DNA of 64,000 nucleotides. Origin: Iodobacter fluviatilis. GTDB lineage: Bacteria > Pseudomonadota > Gammaproteobacteria > Burkholderiales > Chitinibacteraceae. The position numbers and the translations under genes were made by a program. Shown one piece after another: positions 46,853 through 53,286 of this stretch (its first letter is position 1; each line of letters starts with the position of its first letter). Under the pieces are notes generated by a model that made no database searches, was not told the DNA's origin, and saw only the letters and a program-made list of their open reading frames with translations. The stretch covers positions 1,984,001-2,048,000 of the forward strand of contig NZ_UGHR01000001.1 in NCBI RefSeq assembly GCF_900451195.1, in the 5' to 3' direction.

Positions 46853-46928
46853 TGGGATCAGGTCTTGCATTAACATATTTTCAAACTTAGTCTAAGTTTG
46901 CTATGTGCTAATGCAAGACCTGATCCCA
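46853..46928. repeat. 76-nt near-perfect palindrome at array edge
   Basis: TGGGATCAGGTCTTGCATTA and its exact complement TAATGCAAGACCTGATCCCA flank an inner palindrome AAACTTAG-T-CTAAGTTT. The arms resemble REP-type elements associated with IS200-like RAYT transposases in betaproteobacteria (GGTCAGGTCTTGCA). No transposase gene is adjacent. The element ends 32 bp before the last attC. Confidence 0.85.
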
Positions 46929-46959
46929 TTGGGTGAGTGAGAGTGCCCATTTTGAGAGT

Positions 46960-47018
46960 CCTAATGTTTGACTTAAGCGAACTGCCGAAGGCGAGTCTGC
47001 TTGAAGTAAGGGTTAGGT
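46960..47018 (-). repeat. attC of cassette 14 (HIT), terminal
   Basis: The left core is degenerate (TCCTAAT in place of RYYYAAC), as is usual for the last site of an array. The right core is GTTAGGT. The inner sequence TTTGACTTAAGCGAACTGCC pairs with its partner GGCGAGTCTGCTTGAAGTAA. It closely matches the site at 49893-49952. Confidence 0.85.
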
Positions 47019-47462
47019 GCCTGCCGATTGAAGTGCGGCGCGAATTGTCGTTGCCAACTTGGCACGCTCCGCAAGTGGCATGAAGGCGCCTTGCCTGGCA
47101 TGAAACTGGTCACCAGTGAACCGTGGAATGACGTGTATGTGGGCATGCCAAACATCTTGGTCTCCAGCGGGTTCGTTGTTTTGTAAGACGGTTATTCCAT
47201 CAGTACCGAACGCACGCTTGATGCCTCTCGCTAGAAGCTGTGTAACGAGGAAAAGATGCCCCGTTAGCTCGGAAGGCAGTTCGTACAAATTCTCAAAGTG
47301 TCCTACCGGCATTACGAGGATGTGACCTTCGTTGCCAACTTTTTGATGCAAACCAAGGACACCAATGGCCTTGCCGTCATTGAACACGACTGCATCGGAC
47401 TCGGCGCCAGCGGCGATTGCGCAGAACGGGCAGAGATATGGCGAGGGAGCGTGATGCTGCAT
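47013..47462 (-). CDS. HIT-family hydrolase (cassette 14)
   Basis: The 149-aa protein has the histidine triad H106-A-H108-I-H110 in V-W-H-A-H-I-H-V-I-P-R, and an N-terminal C-P-F-C-A-I-A block. HIT proteins hydrolyse or transfer nucleotidyl groups from dinucleoside polyphosphates and similar substrates. The stop TAA lies inside the attC core, so the reading frame is bounded by recombination sites. It is the last cassette on the minus strand; the start lies 8 nt from the next core. Confidence 0.9.
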   Translation of the reverse strand: MQHHAPSPYLCPFCAIAAGAESDAVVFNDGKAIGVLGLHQKVGNEGHILVMPVGHFENLYELPSELTGHLFLVTQLLARGIKRAFGTDGITVLQNNEPAGDQDVWHAHIHVIPRFTGDQFHARQGAFMPLAERAKLATTIRAALQSAGT

Positions 47463-47469
47463 TTGAGGC

Positions 47470-47558
47470 GCCTAATGCCGAGTTCAGTGGCAGTTTTTAA
47501 ATTGTGGTTTTGTGGAATAATTTTGCGCAGCAAAACCACAAAACTGCGACTTAAAAAC
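47470..47558 (-). repeat. Left part of attC of cassette 13, cut by IS remnant
   Basis: GCCTAAT starts a sequence that matches the left two-thirds of the 133-bp attC at 51825-51957 almost base for base (CAGTTTTTAA, GGTTTTGTGG, CAAAACCACAAAACTGCG). It stops abruptly after GACTTAAAAAC. The missing right end reappears at 47915-47930. Confidence 0.88.
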
Positions 47559-47922
47559 AAAGTAGATGGGGGGCCGGTCTCCGAGCTGTGGCGTATCGTA
47601 AGAGTGCGAACACTTAGCGAAACGTCGTCACCAAGGAGACCGGTATGGAACTGTACGCGGGGATTGATTTGCACTCAAACAATAGCGTGATCGTGGTGCT
47701 CGATTCGAGCGACCGTGTTGTTTGTCAGAAACGCCTGCCCAATCAGCGCGAGACGATTCTCGGTGCCTTGGCTGCGTGTGGCCCGATTGTTTCGGTGGCT
47801 GTGGAGTCGACCTACAACTGGTATTTGCTGGTTGATGCGCTGCAAGACGCCGATTATGAGGTGAAGCTGGTCAATACGACGGCTGTTAAACAGTATGACG
47901 GACTCAAGCACAGTGGCGATTT
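47559..47922 (+). mobile_element. IS110/IS1111-type remnant inserted in an attC
   Basis: The element begins right after the truncated attC. An inverted pair CCGGTCTCC / GGAGACCGG flanks its leader, and the transposase starts at 47645. It ends by fusing to the attC right half. The IS1111-attC group of the IS110 family is known to insert into attC sites, and this fits. The 3' two-thirds of the element are deleted. Confidence 0.85.
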
Positions 47923-47992
47923 GTTATGTGCCTTATTCTCGGTCTGCCGGATGATTCACACCGTCATAGGTTGGCACGTTTGCTATTTTTAA
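47645..47992 (+). pseudogene. Truncated IS110-family transposase
   Basis: Residues 1-92 are a good match to the DEDD RuvC-like N-domain: Y-A-G-I-D-L-H-S-N-N-S-V-I-V-V-L-D, V-A-V-E-S-T-Y-N-W-Y, and K-Q-Y-D-G-L-K-H-S-G-D. The frame then enters attC and cassette sequence and picks up 23 unrelated residues to a chance stop. The C-terminal Tnp domain with its catalytic serine is missing, so it cannot transpose. Confidence 0.9.
47915..47930 (-). repeat. Right end of attC of cassette 13
   Basis: GCGATTTGTTATGTG is identical to the right end of the 51825-51957 site (GCGATTTGTTATGTG). It is now joined directly to transposase codons ending in GGCGAT, so the join has short shared sequence. Confidence 0.8.
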
Positions 47993-48340
47993 AGGATTAA
48001 TACCTTCAAGACAAGCAACATTAAAACCGTATTGCGTTGGATTAGATCTGCGTTGATGGTGTGTATATATTCCACAGTTGCTGCAAAAATAATGCTTGGC
48101 TGTTTTGGTATTAAATTGATAGAGCTTTAGCAAGCTTTCACCCTTTAATATTTTTATACCTGAAAGTGGAATTGATGCGGCAATTGCGCCCCTTCTTCTG
48201 CAAAGAGAGCAATCACAGCGACGCACGTCAATTAAACCATCCGGTAGGTCAAGTTCAAACTCTACAGAACCACAATGGCAAGAAGCCTTGTGCTTAGGTT
48301 TTATAAATGCGCCGTCTACTTCCTTCAGGTTAATACTCAT
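47933..48340 (-). CDS. GFA-family (Mss4-like fold) zinc protein (cassette 13)
   Basis: The 135-aa protein shows the GFA pattern: S-C-H-C-G-S-V-E-F-E, then C-D-C-S-L-C-R-R-R-G, and Y-F-C-S-N-C-G-I-Y. The family binds zinc and was named for glutathione-dependent formaldehyde activation, though most members have no proven activity. It is a single-gene cassette. Its attC has been split by the IS remnant, so the cassette can probably no longer be excised. Confidence 0.9.
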   Translation of the reverse strand: MSINLKEVDGAFIKPKHKASCHCGSVEFELDLPDGLIDVRRCDCSLCRRRGAIAASIPLSGIKILKGESLLKLYQFNTKTAKHYFCSNCGIYTHHQRRSNPTQYGFNVACLEGINPLKIANVPTYDGVNHPADRE

Positions 48341-48358
48341 ACTTTATTTCCTGCGAAC

Positions 48359-48418
48359 AGATAACGCTGCAGTTGAGCGGCCCGCGTCAGCGGGTCCGCT
48401 TGAATGACTTGTTAGCTT
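48359..48418 (-). repeat. attC of cassette 12
   Basis: GATAACG ... GTTAGCT, with inner arms AGTTGAGCGGCCCGC and GCGGGTCCGCTTGAATGA. Length 60 bp. Confidence 0.88.
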
Positions 48419-49006
48419 TCAATCAGTGTCCGTGAGCAAAATTGCCCAAATTAGTAAATTTCTTTTATCAACGATCATCCACGTTTGATCCCACGCAACG
48501 TCGTAAAACCAATCCGACCAAGGCTTATAGGTCTTGAAGATCTGAATATCATCATATCTTTCTCCGAAAATATCAGTGCAAAGTAACTGTCCCAAAGCTT
48601 TCGCTTCTTTTCCGCTGCCTGAGAAAGCCTTATAAGCACCACCTGACTTCAAAGTCCTCGCGATGTCTCCGTCCAAAATATAGGAGCTTGACCACTCCCA
48701 CTCCAAATTATTGTCAAATTCAAATTTAATTTGCCTTTCACCAAATACTCTAGATGAAAGGAATTTTTCAAAAAACGAAATCTCATCGAGCCTATTTCTC
48801 GACACAAACCAATGTAATACAGGGTGGTTGATGAATGTTGCACAAAAAATATCACATCCTCCGTTTACATGAGTACTCTTTAATTCATTGCAAACTTTAG
48901 AAGCTCCTTCTATTTGTACCCCGACCTCATCAAATATACTTCCATTCCAAAATTCTTGAATTTCGGAATGGGACGGTCTTTCTTGATTCCAATTTGGTTC
49001 AATCAT
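48419..49006 (-). CDS. Unknown protein (cassette 12, 195 aa)
   Basis: I do not recognise this protein. It is soluble, acidic and aromatic-rich: E-F-D-N-N-L-E-W-E-W-S-S-S and Y-K-P-W-S-D-W-F-Y-D-V-A-W-D-Q-T-W. This composition resembles small immunity proteins, but no family is evident. It is a single-gene cassette, AT-rich relative to the T6SS genes, and the stop lies 1 nt from the attC. Confidence 0.75.
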   Translation of the reverse strand: MIEPNWNQERPSHSEIQEFWNGSIFDEVGVQIEGASKVCNELKSTHVNGGCDIFCATFINHPVLHWFVSRNRLDEISFFEKFLSSRVFGERQIKFEFDNNLEWEWSSSYILDGDIARTLKSGGAYKAFSGSGKEAKALGQLLCTDIFGERYDDIQIFKTYKPWSDWFYDVAWDQTWMIVDKRNLLIWAILLTDTD

Positions 49007-49012
49007 AGTTTT

Positions 49013-49069
49013 AACTAACGTTTGAATTAAGGGGCGCCGTTAGGCGTCCCGCTTGAATGATGGGTTAGC
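49013..49069 (-). repeat. attC of cassette 11
   Basis: ACTAACG ... GTTAGCC with arms TTTGAATTAAGGGGCGCC and GGCGTCCCGCTTGAATGA. 57 bp. Confidence 0.9.
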
Positions 49070-49579
49070 CGTTGAGTATTTTTCAAATAAAGCATAGATT
49101 TCTGCGCCATTGCCATGGCTGATTATTTTAGCGTACTCTTTAGTAGTACAACCACCTTTGGTATGTTGGTTAACGTCTGCTCCATAGGCCAAAAAAATTT
49201 CTGTCGCTTTTAAATTATGTGGTTTTTGAAGTAGAGTTTGTCTAAGTGGTGTAATTCCCTCATGATTGATAGCATTAATCTCACTTCCTGCGTTTAGCAG
49301 CAATTCAATAATTTCGCTATTTTTTATTCGCGCTGCATAATGCAATGGGGTGTTTCCCCAAATGTCTTTTGCATTAACGTCGACACCACGAGAAATAAGA
49401 TGTACTACCATAGGTCGAGAGGGAGCTAAAGAAACGCTTACCAAAGCTTGATGTAGGAAATTCCAATGCTCTTTCTTAGTAATAGAGTTTATTTCATCAT
49501 CTGTTGAAACGAGTAAGTTAAAAGCTTCAATCTCGCCTTTAAATATTGCTCGAGAAATGTTACGTTCATTTGTTTGCAT
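49040..49579 (-). CDS. Ankyrin-repeat protein (cassette 11, 179 aa)
   Basis: Three to four ankyrin repeats are visible: G-V-D-V-N-A-K-D-I-W-G-N-T-P-L-H-Y-A-A-R, then I-E-L-L-L-N-A-G-S-E-I-N-A-I-N-H-E-G-I-T-P-L-R-Q, and I-F-L-A-Y-G-A-D-V-N. It presumably binds a protein partner. The last nine residues or so (N-P-S-F-K-R-D-A) are encoded by the attC itself, a tail seen in other cassette genes. No signal peptide. Confidence 0.88.
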   Translation of the reverse strand: MQTNERNISRAIFKGEIEAFNLLVSTDDEINSITKKEHWNFLHQALVSVSLAPSRPMVVHLISRGVDVNAKDIWGNTPLHYAARIKNSEIIELLLNAGSEINAINHEGITPLRQTLLQKPHNLKATEIFLAYGADVNQHTKGGCTTKEYAKIISHGNGAEIYALFEKYSTANPSFKRDA

Positions 49580-49589
49580 AGGCGTAAAG

Positions 49590-49680
49590 TGCTAACGTCA
49601 AAATTAAGCAGCTGGCCTACGCTGCACTTGAATAAAAAAGCCGCACATTCCGGCCAGTCTGCTTGAATGCCATGTTAGGC
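49590..49680 (-). repeat. attC of cassette 10 (91-bp type)
   Basis: GCTAACG ... GTTAGGC with arms TCAAAATTAAGCAGCTGGCC and GGCCAGTCTGCTTGAATGCC. It is nearly identical to the sites at 51253-51343 and 53116-53206. Confidence 0.92.
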
Positions 49681-49734
49681 GTATTACTACTGCACAAAAA
49701 ATATAACCCACGTTTTCCGCAGCAAACCACAAAA

Positions 49735-49892
49735 CTAAATAATGGAGCCACGAAAACGGAGCAAACGAATTAAAAGCGTATTAATAAACAGCGCAAACAG
49801 AAAGCTGCAAAACAGAATAAAAATATCAGCGCACCGCAACACAAACTGCCACCACAACGCGCCGACTAAAAAACAAAATAATGGGCAGGGGT
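49735..49892 (-). CDS. Small hydrophobic protein (cassette 10)
   Basis: Between two attC sites an open frame encodes a strongly hydrophobic segment, L-V-G-A-L-W-W-Q-F-V then D-I-F-I-L-F-C-S-F-L-F-A-L-F-I-N-T-L-L-I-R, ending TAG at 49735. The longest frame runs upstream through the attC, but the gene itself should begin within the cassette, at an alternative codon such as TTG. It would be a one- or two-helix membrane peptide of about 45-50 residues. Coding status is uncertain. Confidence 0.45.
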
Positions 49893-49952
49893 GCCTAACG
49901 TTTGACTTAAGCGGACCGCCGAAGGCGGGTCCGCTTGAAGGAAGGGTTAGGC
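49893..49952 (-). repeat. attC of cassette 9
   Basis: GCCTAAC ... GTTAGGC with arms GTTTGACTTAAGCGGACCGC and GCGGGTCCGCTTGAAGGAAG. 60 bp. Confidence 0.93.
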
Positions 49953-50249
49953 CGCACCGGGTGCTGACTCGACCCAAATGGTCTGTGCGGGATGATGTTC
50001 CGCTATGGTTTCGAGCGCGTCATCTAACAACGTGGCGCTGTCGCCAGTGAGCCCATAGACGAAGCGGGTGACGCGCGCCGGCATCGACGCGTTGAATTCG
50101 GACTCCGTTACGGCCTCAGAACCACACCAGACAGCCTCACCAGTCTTTGCGGAGATCCGCAAGGCATCTGCCAGACCTTTCGGAGAGATCGCTAAAAGAA
50201 CCATGTGTCTGTCCTTACTGCCTTGGCGTAGCCGGAAATCATTCGACAT
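49947..50249 (-). CDS. Unknown protein (cassette 9, second gene, 100 aa)
   Basis: A soluble 100-residue alpha/beta protein of unknown family, with L-L-A-I-S-P-K-G-L-A-D-A-L-R-I-S-A and F-N-A-S-M-P-A-R-V-T-R-F-V-Y-G-L-T-G-D-S. Its ATG directly follows the stop of the 78-aa gene upstream (TGAATG), so the pair form a two-gene cassette. Its stop lies in the attC right core. Confidence 0.75.
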   Translation of the reverse strand: MSNDFRLRQGSKDRHMVLLAISPKGLADALRISAKTGEAVWCGSEAVTESEFNASMPARVTRFVYGLTGDSATLLDDALETIAEHHPAQTIWVESAPGAA

Positions 50250-50486
50250 TCAGTCTCGGTTTTCTTGAATGAGTCTATCCACAAGTGCTTCATCTCCGAC
50301 AATGTCTTCAGCTCCGCAGAAGCGCGAGACCTCCATATGGCCATCATCAAAGACATCAATCTCTGTCCGCTCGCCGACCAAATGCATCGTGACACGAATC
50401 GTGTCAGGTCGGTCGCGAGCGAGCGTGAATGGAATCTTGGCGTCCTCAAGCTTTCTCAGTAGCACGTAGAGGGAGTGGTCTGTCAT
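50250..50486 (-). CDS. Unknown protein (cassette 9, first gene, 78 aa)
   Basis: A small soluble protein: L-R-K-L-E-D-A-K-I-P-F-T-L-A-R-D-R-P-D-T-I-R-V-T and G-E-R-T-E-I-D-V-F-D-D-G-H-M-E-V-S-R-F-x-G. The strand-turn pattern resembles small immunity or unknown-function proteins, with G-H-M-E-V-S-R-F typical of a recurring hypothetical family. It is the first gene of a two-gene cassette with no gap before the second. Confidence 0.78.
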   Translation of the reverse strand: MTDHSLYVLLRKLEDAKIPFTLARDRPDTIRVTMHLVGERTEIDVFDDGHMEVSRFCGAEDIVGDEALVDRLIQENRD

Positions 50487-50491
50487 GTGAG

Positions 50492-50550
50492 GCCTAACGT
50501 TGAGGTAAGGGGCGCGCTTTAGCGCGTCCCGCTTGACCGCCGGGTTAGGG
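50492..50550 (-). repeat. attC of cassette 8
   Basis: GCCTAAC ... GTTAGGG with arms GAGGTAAGGGGCGCGC and GCGCGTCCCGCTTGACCG. 59 bp, similar to the site at 52722-52781. Confidence 0.93.
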
Positions 50551-50821
50551 CGGGCATGAATAAAGCAGCAATAACTGCGGTAACGTTAAAGCAAGCCACC
50601 GCGACCAATAGCCAACTGTAGGACGAAACCACACCGATAACCTGAGCGCGGCCAACACTAGCTGCATGAGAAAGGGTTGCGGTGACTTCGGGAGAGCTAC
50701 ACGAAGCGCAGTTGACCCCAAGCGGTACCACTTCCGCGAAGGTGACTAATGTAGGTGCAAAAGCAAGAAATATAGCCGCAGCATTAGCCAAAAGTACGAT
50801 ACCTATCAGGAGCCAACGCAT
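50519..50821 (-). CDS. Small membrane protein (cassette 8, 100 aa)
   Basis: Two membrane helices are predicted, residues 3-28 (L-L-I-G-I-V-L-L-A-N-A-A-A-I-F-L-A-F) and about 68-92 (W-L-L-V-A-V-A-C-F-N-V-T-A-V-I-A-A-L-F). The loop has C-A-S-C-S-S. The tail R-R-S-S-G-T-R is encoded in the attC. Family unknown. Confidence 0.75.
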   Translation of the reverse strand: MRWLLIGIVLLANAAAIFLAFAPTLVTFAEVVPLGVNCASCSSPEVTATLSHAASVGRAQVIGVVSSYSWLLVAVACFNVTAVIAALFMPALTRRSSGTR

Positions 50822-50825
50822 TTAA

Positions 50826-50895
50826 GCCCTAACGTTGAAGCTGAGCCGCGAGCGGCGGCTTGCCGACGCGAGTCGGCTCGAGCGACTGGTTAGGC
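50826..50895 (-). repeat. attC of cassette 7
   Basis: CCCTAAC ... GTTAGGC with a GC-rich stem (GCTGAGCCGCGAGCGGC and GACGCGAGTCGGCTCGAGC). 70 bp. Confidence 0.9.
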
Positions 50896-51245
50896 CTAGC
50901 GCCACTCGCGGGCGAAATCACGTTGCCCTTGCACTTTTGAAGCGCCAGTTCAATAACCCTTTCGTGAATCGAGTATGCATAGGCAACATGCTCGCAGCCA
51001 CCTCCGATCTCCTTGCCACCGTTCGTTGCAACGCAGTGCTTGTACAAGGATTCCTGGTACTCAGCGAAGAACTTGTTTTTGCATTCCTTCACCTTCCCAG
51101 TCGTCGCGTTCGATTCATTGATGATCTCCATCGTCCGTTCGGGGGTGTACTTCTCCCTCGGGATTTCGGGACTCTTTGGGCCAGCAAAGGTCAGCACTGG
51201 CAAGAGCAACATGACCAGTAGTGCACTGCGGTTTCTTGTATTCAT
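50829..51245 (-). CDS. Exported unknown protein (cassette 7, 138 aa)
   Basis: A signal peptide (residues 1-21) precedes a small Cys-containing domain: E-C-K-N-K-F-F-A-E-Y-Q-E-S-L-Y-K-H-C and G-G-G-C-E-H-V-A-Y-A. The final 20 residues (S-L-E-P-T-R-V-G-K-P-P-L-A-A) come from the attC and are likely not functional. Four Cys suggest two disulfides in the periplasm. Family not recognised. Confidence 0.75.
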   Translation of the reverse strand: MNTRNRSALLVMLLLPVLTFAGPKSPEIPREKYTPERTMEIINESNATTGKVKECKNKFFAEYQESLYKHCVATNGGKEIGGGCEHVAYAYSIHERVIELALQKCKGNVISPASGARPNQSLEPTRVGKPPLAAQLQR

Positions 51246-51252
51246 GTCCTAG

Positions 51253-51343
51253 GCCTAACGTCAAAATTAAGCAGCTGGCCTACGCTGCAATTAAATAAAG
51301 AAGCCGCACGTTCCGGCCAGTCTGCTTGAATGCCATGTTAGGC
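51253..51343 (-). repeat. attC of cassette 6 (91-bp type)
   Basis: GCCTAAC ... GTTAGGC; arms as in the 49590 site. Same length. Confidence 0.93.
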
Positions 51344-51423
51344 GTATTACCATGGCACAAAAAAATACGTTATGAACGCAGTCATTAAAGGGGCGAGGTC
51401 CCTTTAATTAAAAAATGCGCAAT

Positions 51424-51455
51424 TAACCGTGGTCCGTCCCCAGTTTCTCGTGGTC
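51424..51455. repeat. REP-like half-site in cassette 6
   Basis: ATTAACCGTGGTCCGTCCCC followed by AGTTTCT. A close copy, ATTAACCGTGGTCTGTCCCC then GGTTTCT, is at 53253-53279 in cassette 2. Such GGGACAGACCACGG motifs belong to dispersed REP-type repeats in betaproteobacteria. Confidence 0.65.
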
Positions 51456-51501
51456 TCAGTTTCTCAATCGCGGTGCACTTGCAATGGCAAACGAAAGGTC
51501 G

Positions 51502-51798
51502 TTAGCTGCTCTGGCTTGCGAATACAAGGCGATACATCCCTAGGCCAATCCACCACCCGCCCCATAGCCACACTGGCAAGAAAAAGATGCTGCCGCCTTG
51601 CTTTGGGAGAGCAAGAGCCGCTCGCCAGGAGTTTTCACCTCTCTGGATTAGCCGCCATGTCACATCCATTGCCACGAGCAAGACTCCTGTTACGACCAGG
51701 GAAGCTTCGTGAGACAAATGCAGTGCAGATGAAGCCATGGCCGGAATACCCAAGCCCACAAGCAACAGTGCGATTCCGATGAAATTTATGAGGATCAT
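51502..51798 (-). CDS. Small membrane protein (cassette 6, 98 aa)
   Basis: Three hydrophobic segments: residues 2-22 (I-L-I-N-F-I-G-I-A-L-L-L-V-G), 33-50 (L-V-V-T-G-V-L-L-V-A-M-D-V), and about 68-90 (I-F-F-L-P-V-W-L-W-G-G-W-W-I-G-L-G). It resembles small integral membrane proteins common in cassettes. The stop is 159 bp from the attC, an unusually long 3' region that includes a REP-like half-site. Confidence 0.78.
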   Translation of the reverse strand: MILINFIGIALLLVGLGIPAMASSALHLSHEASLVVTGVLLVAMDVTWRLIQRGENSWRAALALPKQGGSIFFLPVWLWGGWWIGLGMYRLVFASQSS

Positions 51799-51824
51799 TT
51801 TTAGCCCGACGGGAAATATGCGAT

Positions 51825-51957
51825 GCCTAACGCCGAGCTAAGCGGCAGTTTTTAAGTTGCGGTTTTGTGGAATACTTTTGCGCAGCAAAACCACAAAACT
51901 GCGACTTAAAAACTGTCCAGCGCACGAAGTGCGCGATGCTTCAGCGATTTGTTATGT
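51825..51957 (-). repeat. attC of cassette 5 (133-bp type)
   Basis: GCCTAAC ... GTTATGT, with a long inner palindrome (CGGTTTTGTGG / CCACAAAACTGCG). It is the intact relative of the attC broken by the IS remnant. Confidence 0.9.
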
Positions 51958-52284
51958 GTTTTTTCCGTGGAACCGTTCCCATGCCAAACTTTCGATTTTG
52001 CCAGTTAACTCTTGCCCAGATTCGTCTAGCAGTTTATACATTTCTTGGTGGCGGCTTATAGAGGCGCTGCCTTCAAGACCAAGAAGAACTGTATACAAAG
52101 CGTCAGTGAGTGCTTCAGATACAAGCTCTTTTGTTAATTCAATTTGACTTGCACTAAAACCTGCAGCTTGCAAGCGCGAAAGCCTGGATATTTCCGACCC
52201 TTCAGAAAAGTAGCCTTCTCCGATGTATTCTTTAAGCTCTTCAAATTCTTTGACGAATACTTCAGGTGTCACGGCCGACTCCAA
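51952..52284 (-). CDS. Unknown helical protein (cassette 5, 110 aa)
   Basis: An acidic, helical protein without recognised family: F-V-K-E-F-E-E-L-K-E-Y-I-G-E-G-Y-F and I-E-L-T-K-E-L-V-S-E-A-L-T-D-A-L-Y-T-V-L-L-G-L-E-G-S-A-S-I. It may be an immunity-type protein. The stop lies within the attC core. Confidence 0.75.
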   Translation of the reverse strand: MESAVTPEVFVKEFEELKEYIGEGYFSEGSEISRLSRLQAAGFSASQIELTKELVSEALTDALYTVLLGLEGSASISRHQEMYKLLDESGQELTGKIESLAWERFHGKNT

Positions 52285-52392
52285 AAAATTAAATTTCTAC
52301 GCTACTTTTGAGACAGAATACTCTAACGCAAGCTATTAAATTTTATGCTCCAAAAATTCTTTGCTTCAAAGATATTATTTCAGTAGAGCTTC

Positions 52393-52473
52393 ACATAACG
52401 TTGAAGGTAAGGGGCTGGCTGGAAGTGGGCGAAGCCCGCTGTAAGCCAGTCCCGCTTGACCGCAGTGTTAGGC
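52393..52473 (-). repeat. attC of cassette 4
   Basis: ACATAAC ... GTTAGGC with arms GGTAAGGGGCTGGCTGG and CCAGTCCCGCTTGACCG. 81 bp. Confidence 0.9.
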
Positions 52474-52704
52474 CTGTTGCTCACGCGACACAAACCTCAA
52501 GGGATCTTGCACTAGCGACCATTGTGGAAGATAGACTCGCCCAAATGGTGGAGATTGGAGCATGACGCCAGGCTCTTCAACATTGATCGCCTTCATTTCT
52601 TCTGGTGTGGTGACGATGAACTTGACCGTCCCCAGAGTGCGGCCATTCTCAAGGAGCACGGAATCTCCAATCATGATTTCTGAGCCGTCTTGATATTTAA
52701 ACAT
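52468..52704 (-). CDS. Unknown small protein (cassette 4, 78 aa)
   Basis: I chose the ATG at 52704, because the longer frame (to 52737) starts inside the preceding attC. The protein is a small beta-rich domain: F-K-Y-Q-D-G-S-E-I-M-I-G-D-S-V-L-L, then G-R-T-L-G-T-V-K-F-I-V. The opening resembles small KOW/SH3-like folds but no family is recognised. The stop lies in the attC core. Confidence 0.7.
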   Translation of the reverse strand: MFKYQDGSEIMIGDSVLLENGRTLGTVKFIVTTPEEMKAINVEEPGVMLQSPPFGRVYLPQWSLVQDPLRFVSREQQA

Positions 52705-52721
52705 TTGCGTATTCACCGAAG

Positions 52722-52781
52722 GCCTAACGTTTGACATAAGGGGCGCGCTTTGGCGCGTCCCGCTTGATGGACGGGTTAGGC
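52722..52781 (-). repeat. attC of cassette 3
   Basis: GCCTAAC ... GTTAGGC with arms TTTGACATAAGGGGCGCGC and GCGCGTCCCGCTTGATGG. 60 bp. Confidence 0.93.
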
Positions 52782-52785
52782 ATTG

Positions 52786-53106
52786 CTAGTCACTTTCCCC
52801 AAAAGGGGTGAACTGGATGCTGTAGCCATAGGGTTTTTCGCTGGGCGGATCTACAGGCTCAGTTTCATATACCTGCACATTGCCAGTTACCTCAAAGCCT
52901 AACCGTGACCCAATAACTCTAAGCATATCTGCTGATTGTTCAGTGGATAAAGCCCAAGTTTTCATGCCCATAAACGCTGAACCTTGAGGGCATGAAAAAC
53001 CATCTTTAAGCTCACCGACAACACCTTCTCCTATTGCTGTGAAATGCTTAAAAGGTGTTTGAAGTTTTCCATAGCGGAGCTTTAGTTTCCAATTGTCCTC
53101 AACCAT
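52786..53106 (-). CDS. Unknown protein (cassette 3, 106 aa)
   Basis: The opening K-L-K-L-R-Y-G-K-L-x-T-P-F-K-H-F-T is one I associate with integron-borne hypothetical proteins, but no function is known. The rest includes S-C-P-x-G-S-A-F-M-G-M-K-T-W and F-T-P-F-G. Soluble, small. The stop is 4 nt from the attC. Confidence 0.78.
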   Translation of the reverse strand: MVEDNWKLKLRYGKLQTPFKHFTAIGEGVVGELKDGFSCPQGSAFMGMKTWALSTEQSADMLRVIGSRLGFEVTGNVQVYETEPVDPPSEKPYGYSIQFTPFGESD

Positions 53107-53115
53107 TTATGTTCA

Positions 53116-53206
53116 GCCTAACGTTAAAATTAAGCAGCTGGCCTACGCTGCAATTGAATAAAACAGCCGCACATTCCGGCCAGTCTGCTTGAATGCCATG
53201 TTAGAC
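53116..53206 (-). repeat. attC of cassette 2 (91-bp type)
   Basis: GCCTAAC ... GTTAGAC; third copy of the 91-bp site, differing at a few positions. Confidence 0.93.
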
Positions 53207-53252
53207 GTATTGCCGCTGCAAAAAAATAAATAAGCACGCCACGAAAATAGTA

Positions 53253-53279
53253 ATTAACCGTGGTCTGTCCCCGGTTTCT
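53253..53279. repeat. REP-like half-site in cassette 2
   Basis: ATTAACCGTGGTCTGTCCCC then GGTTTCT, matching 51424-51455. It lies just past the 3' end of the HhH lipoprotein gene. Confidence 0.65.
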
Positions 53280-53286
53280 GCGATTT

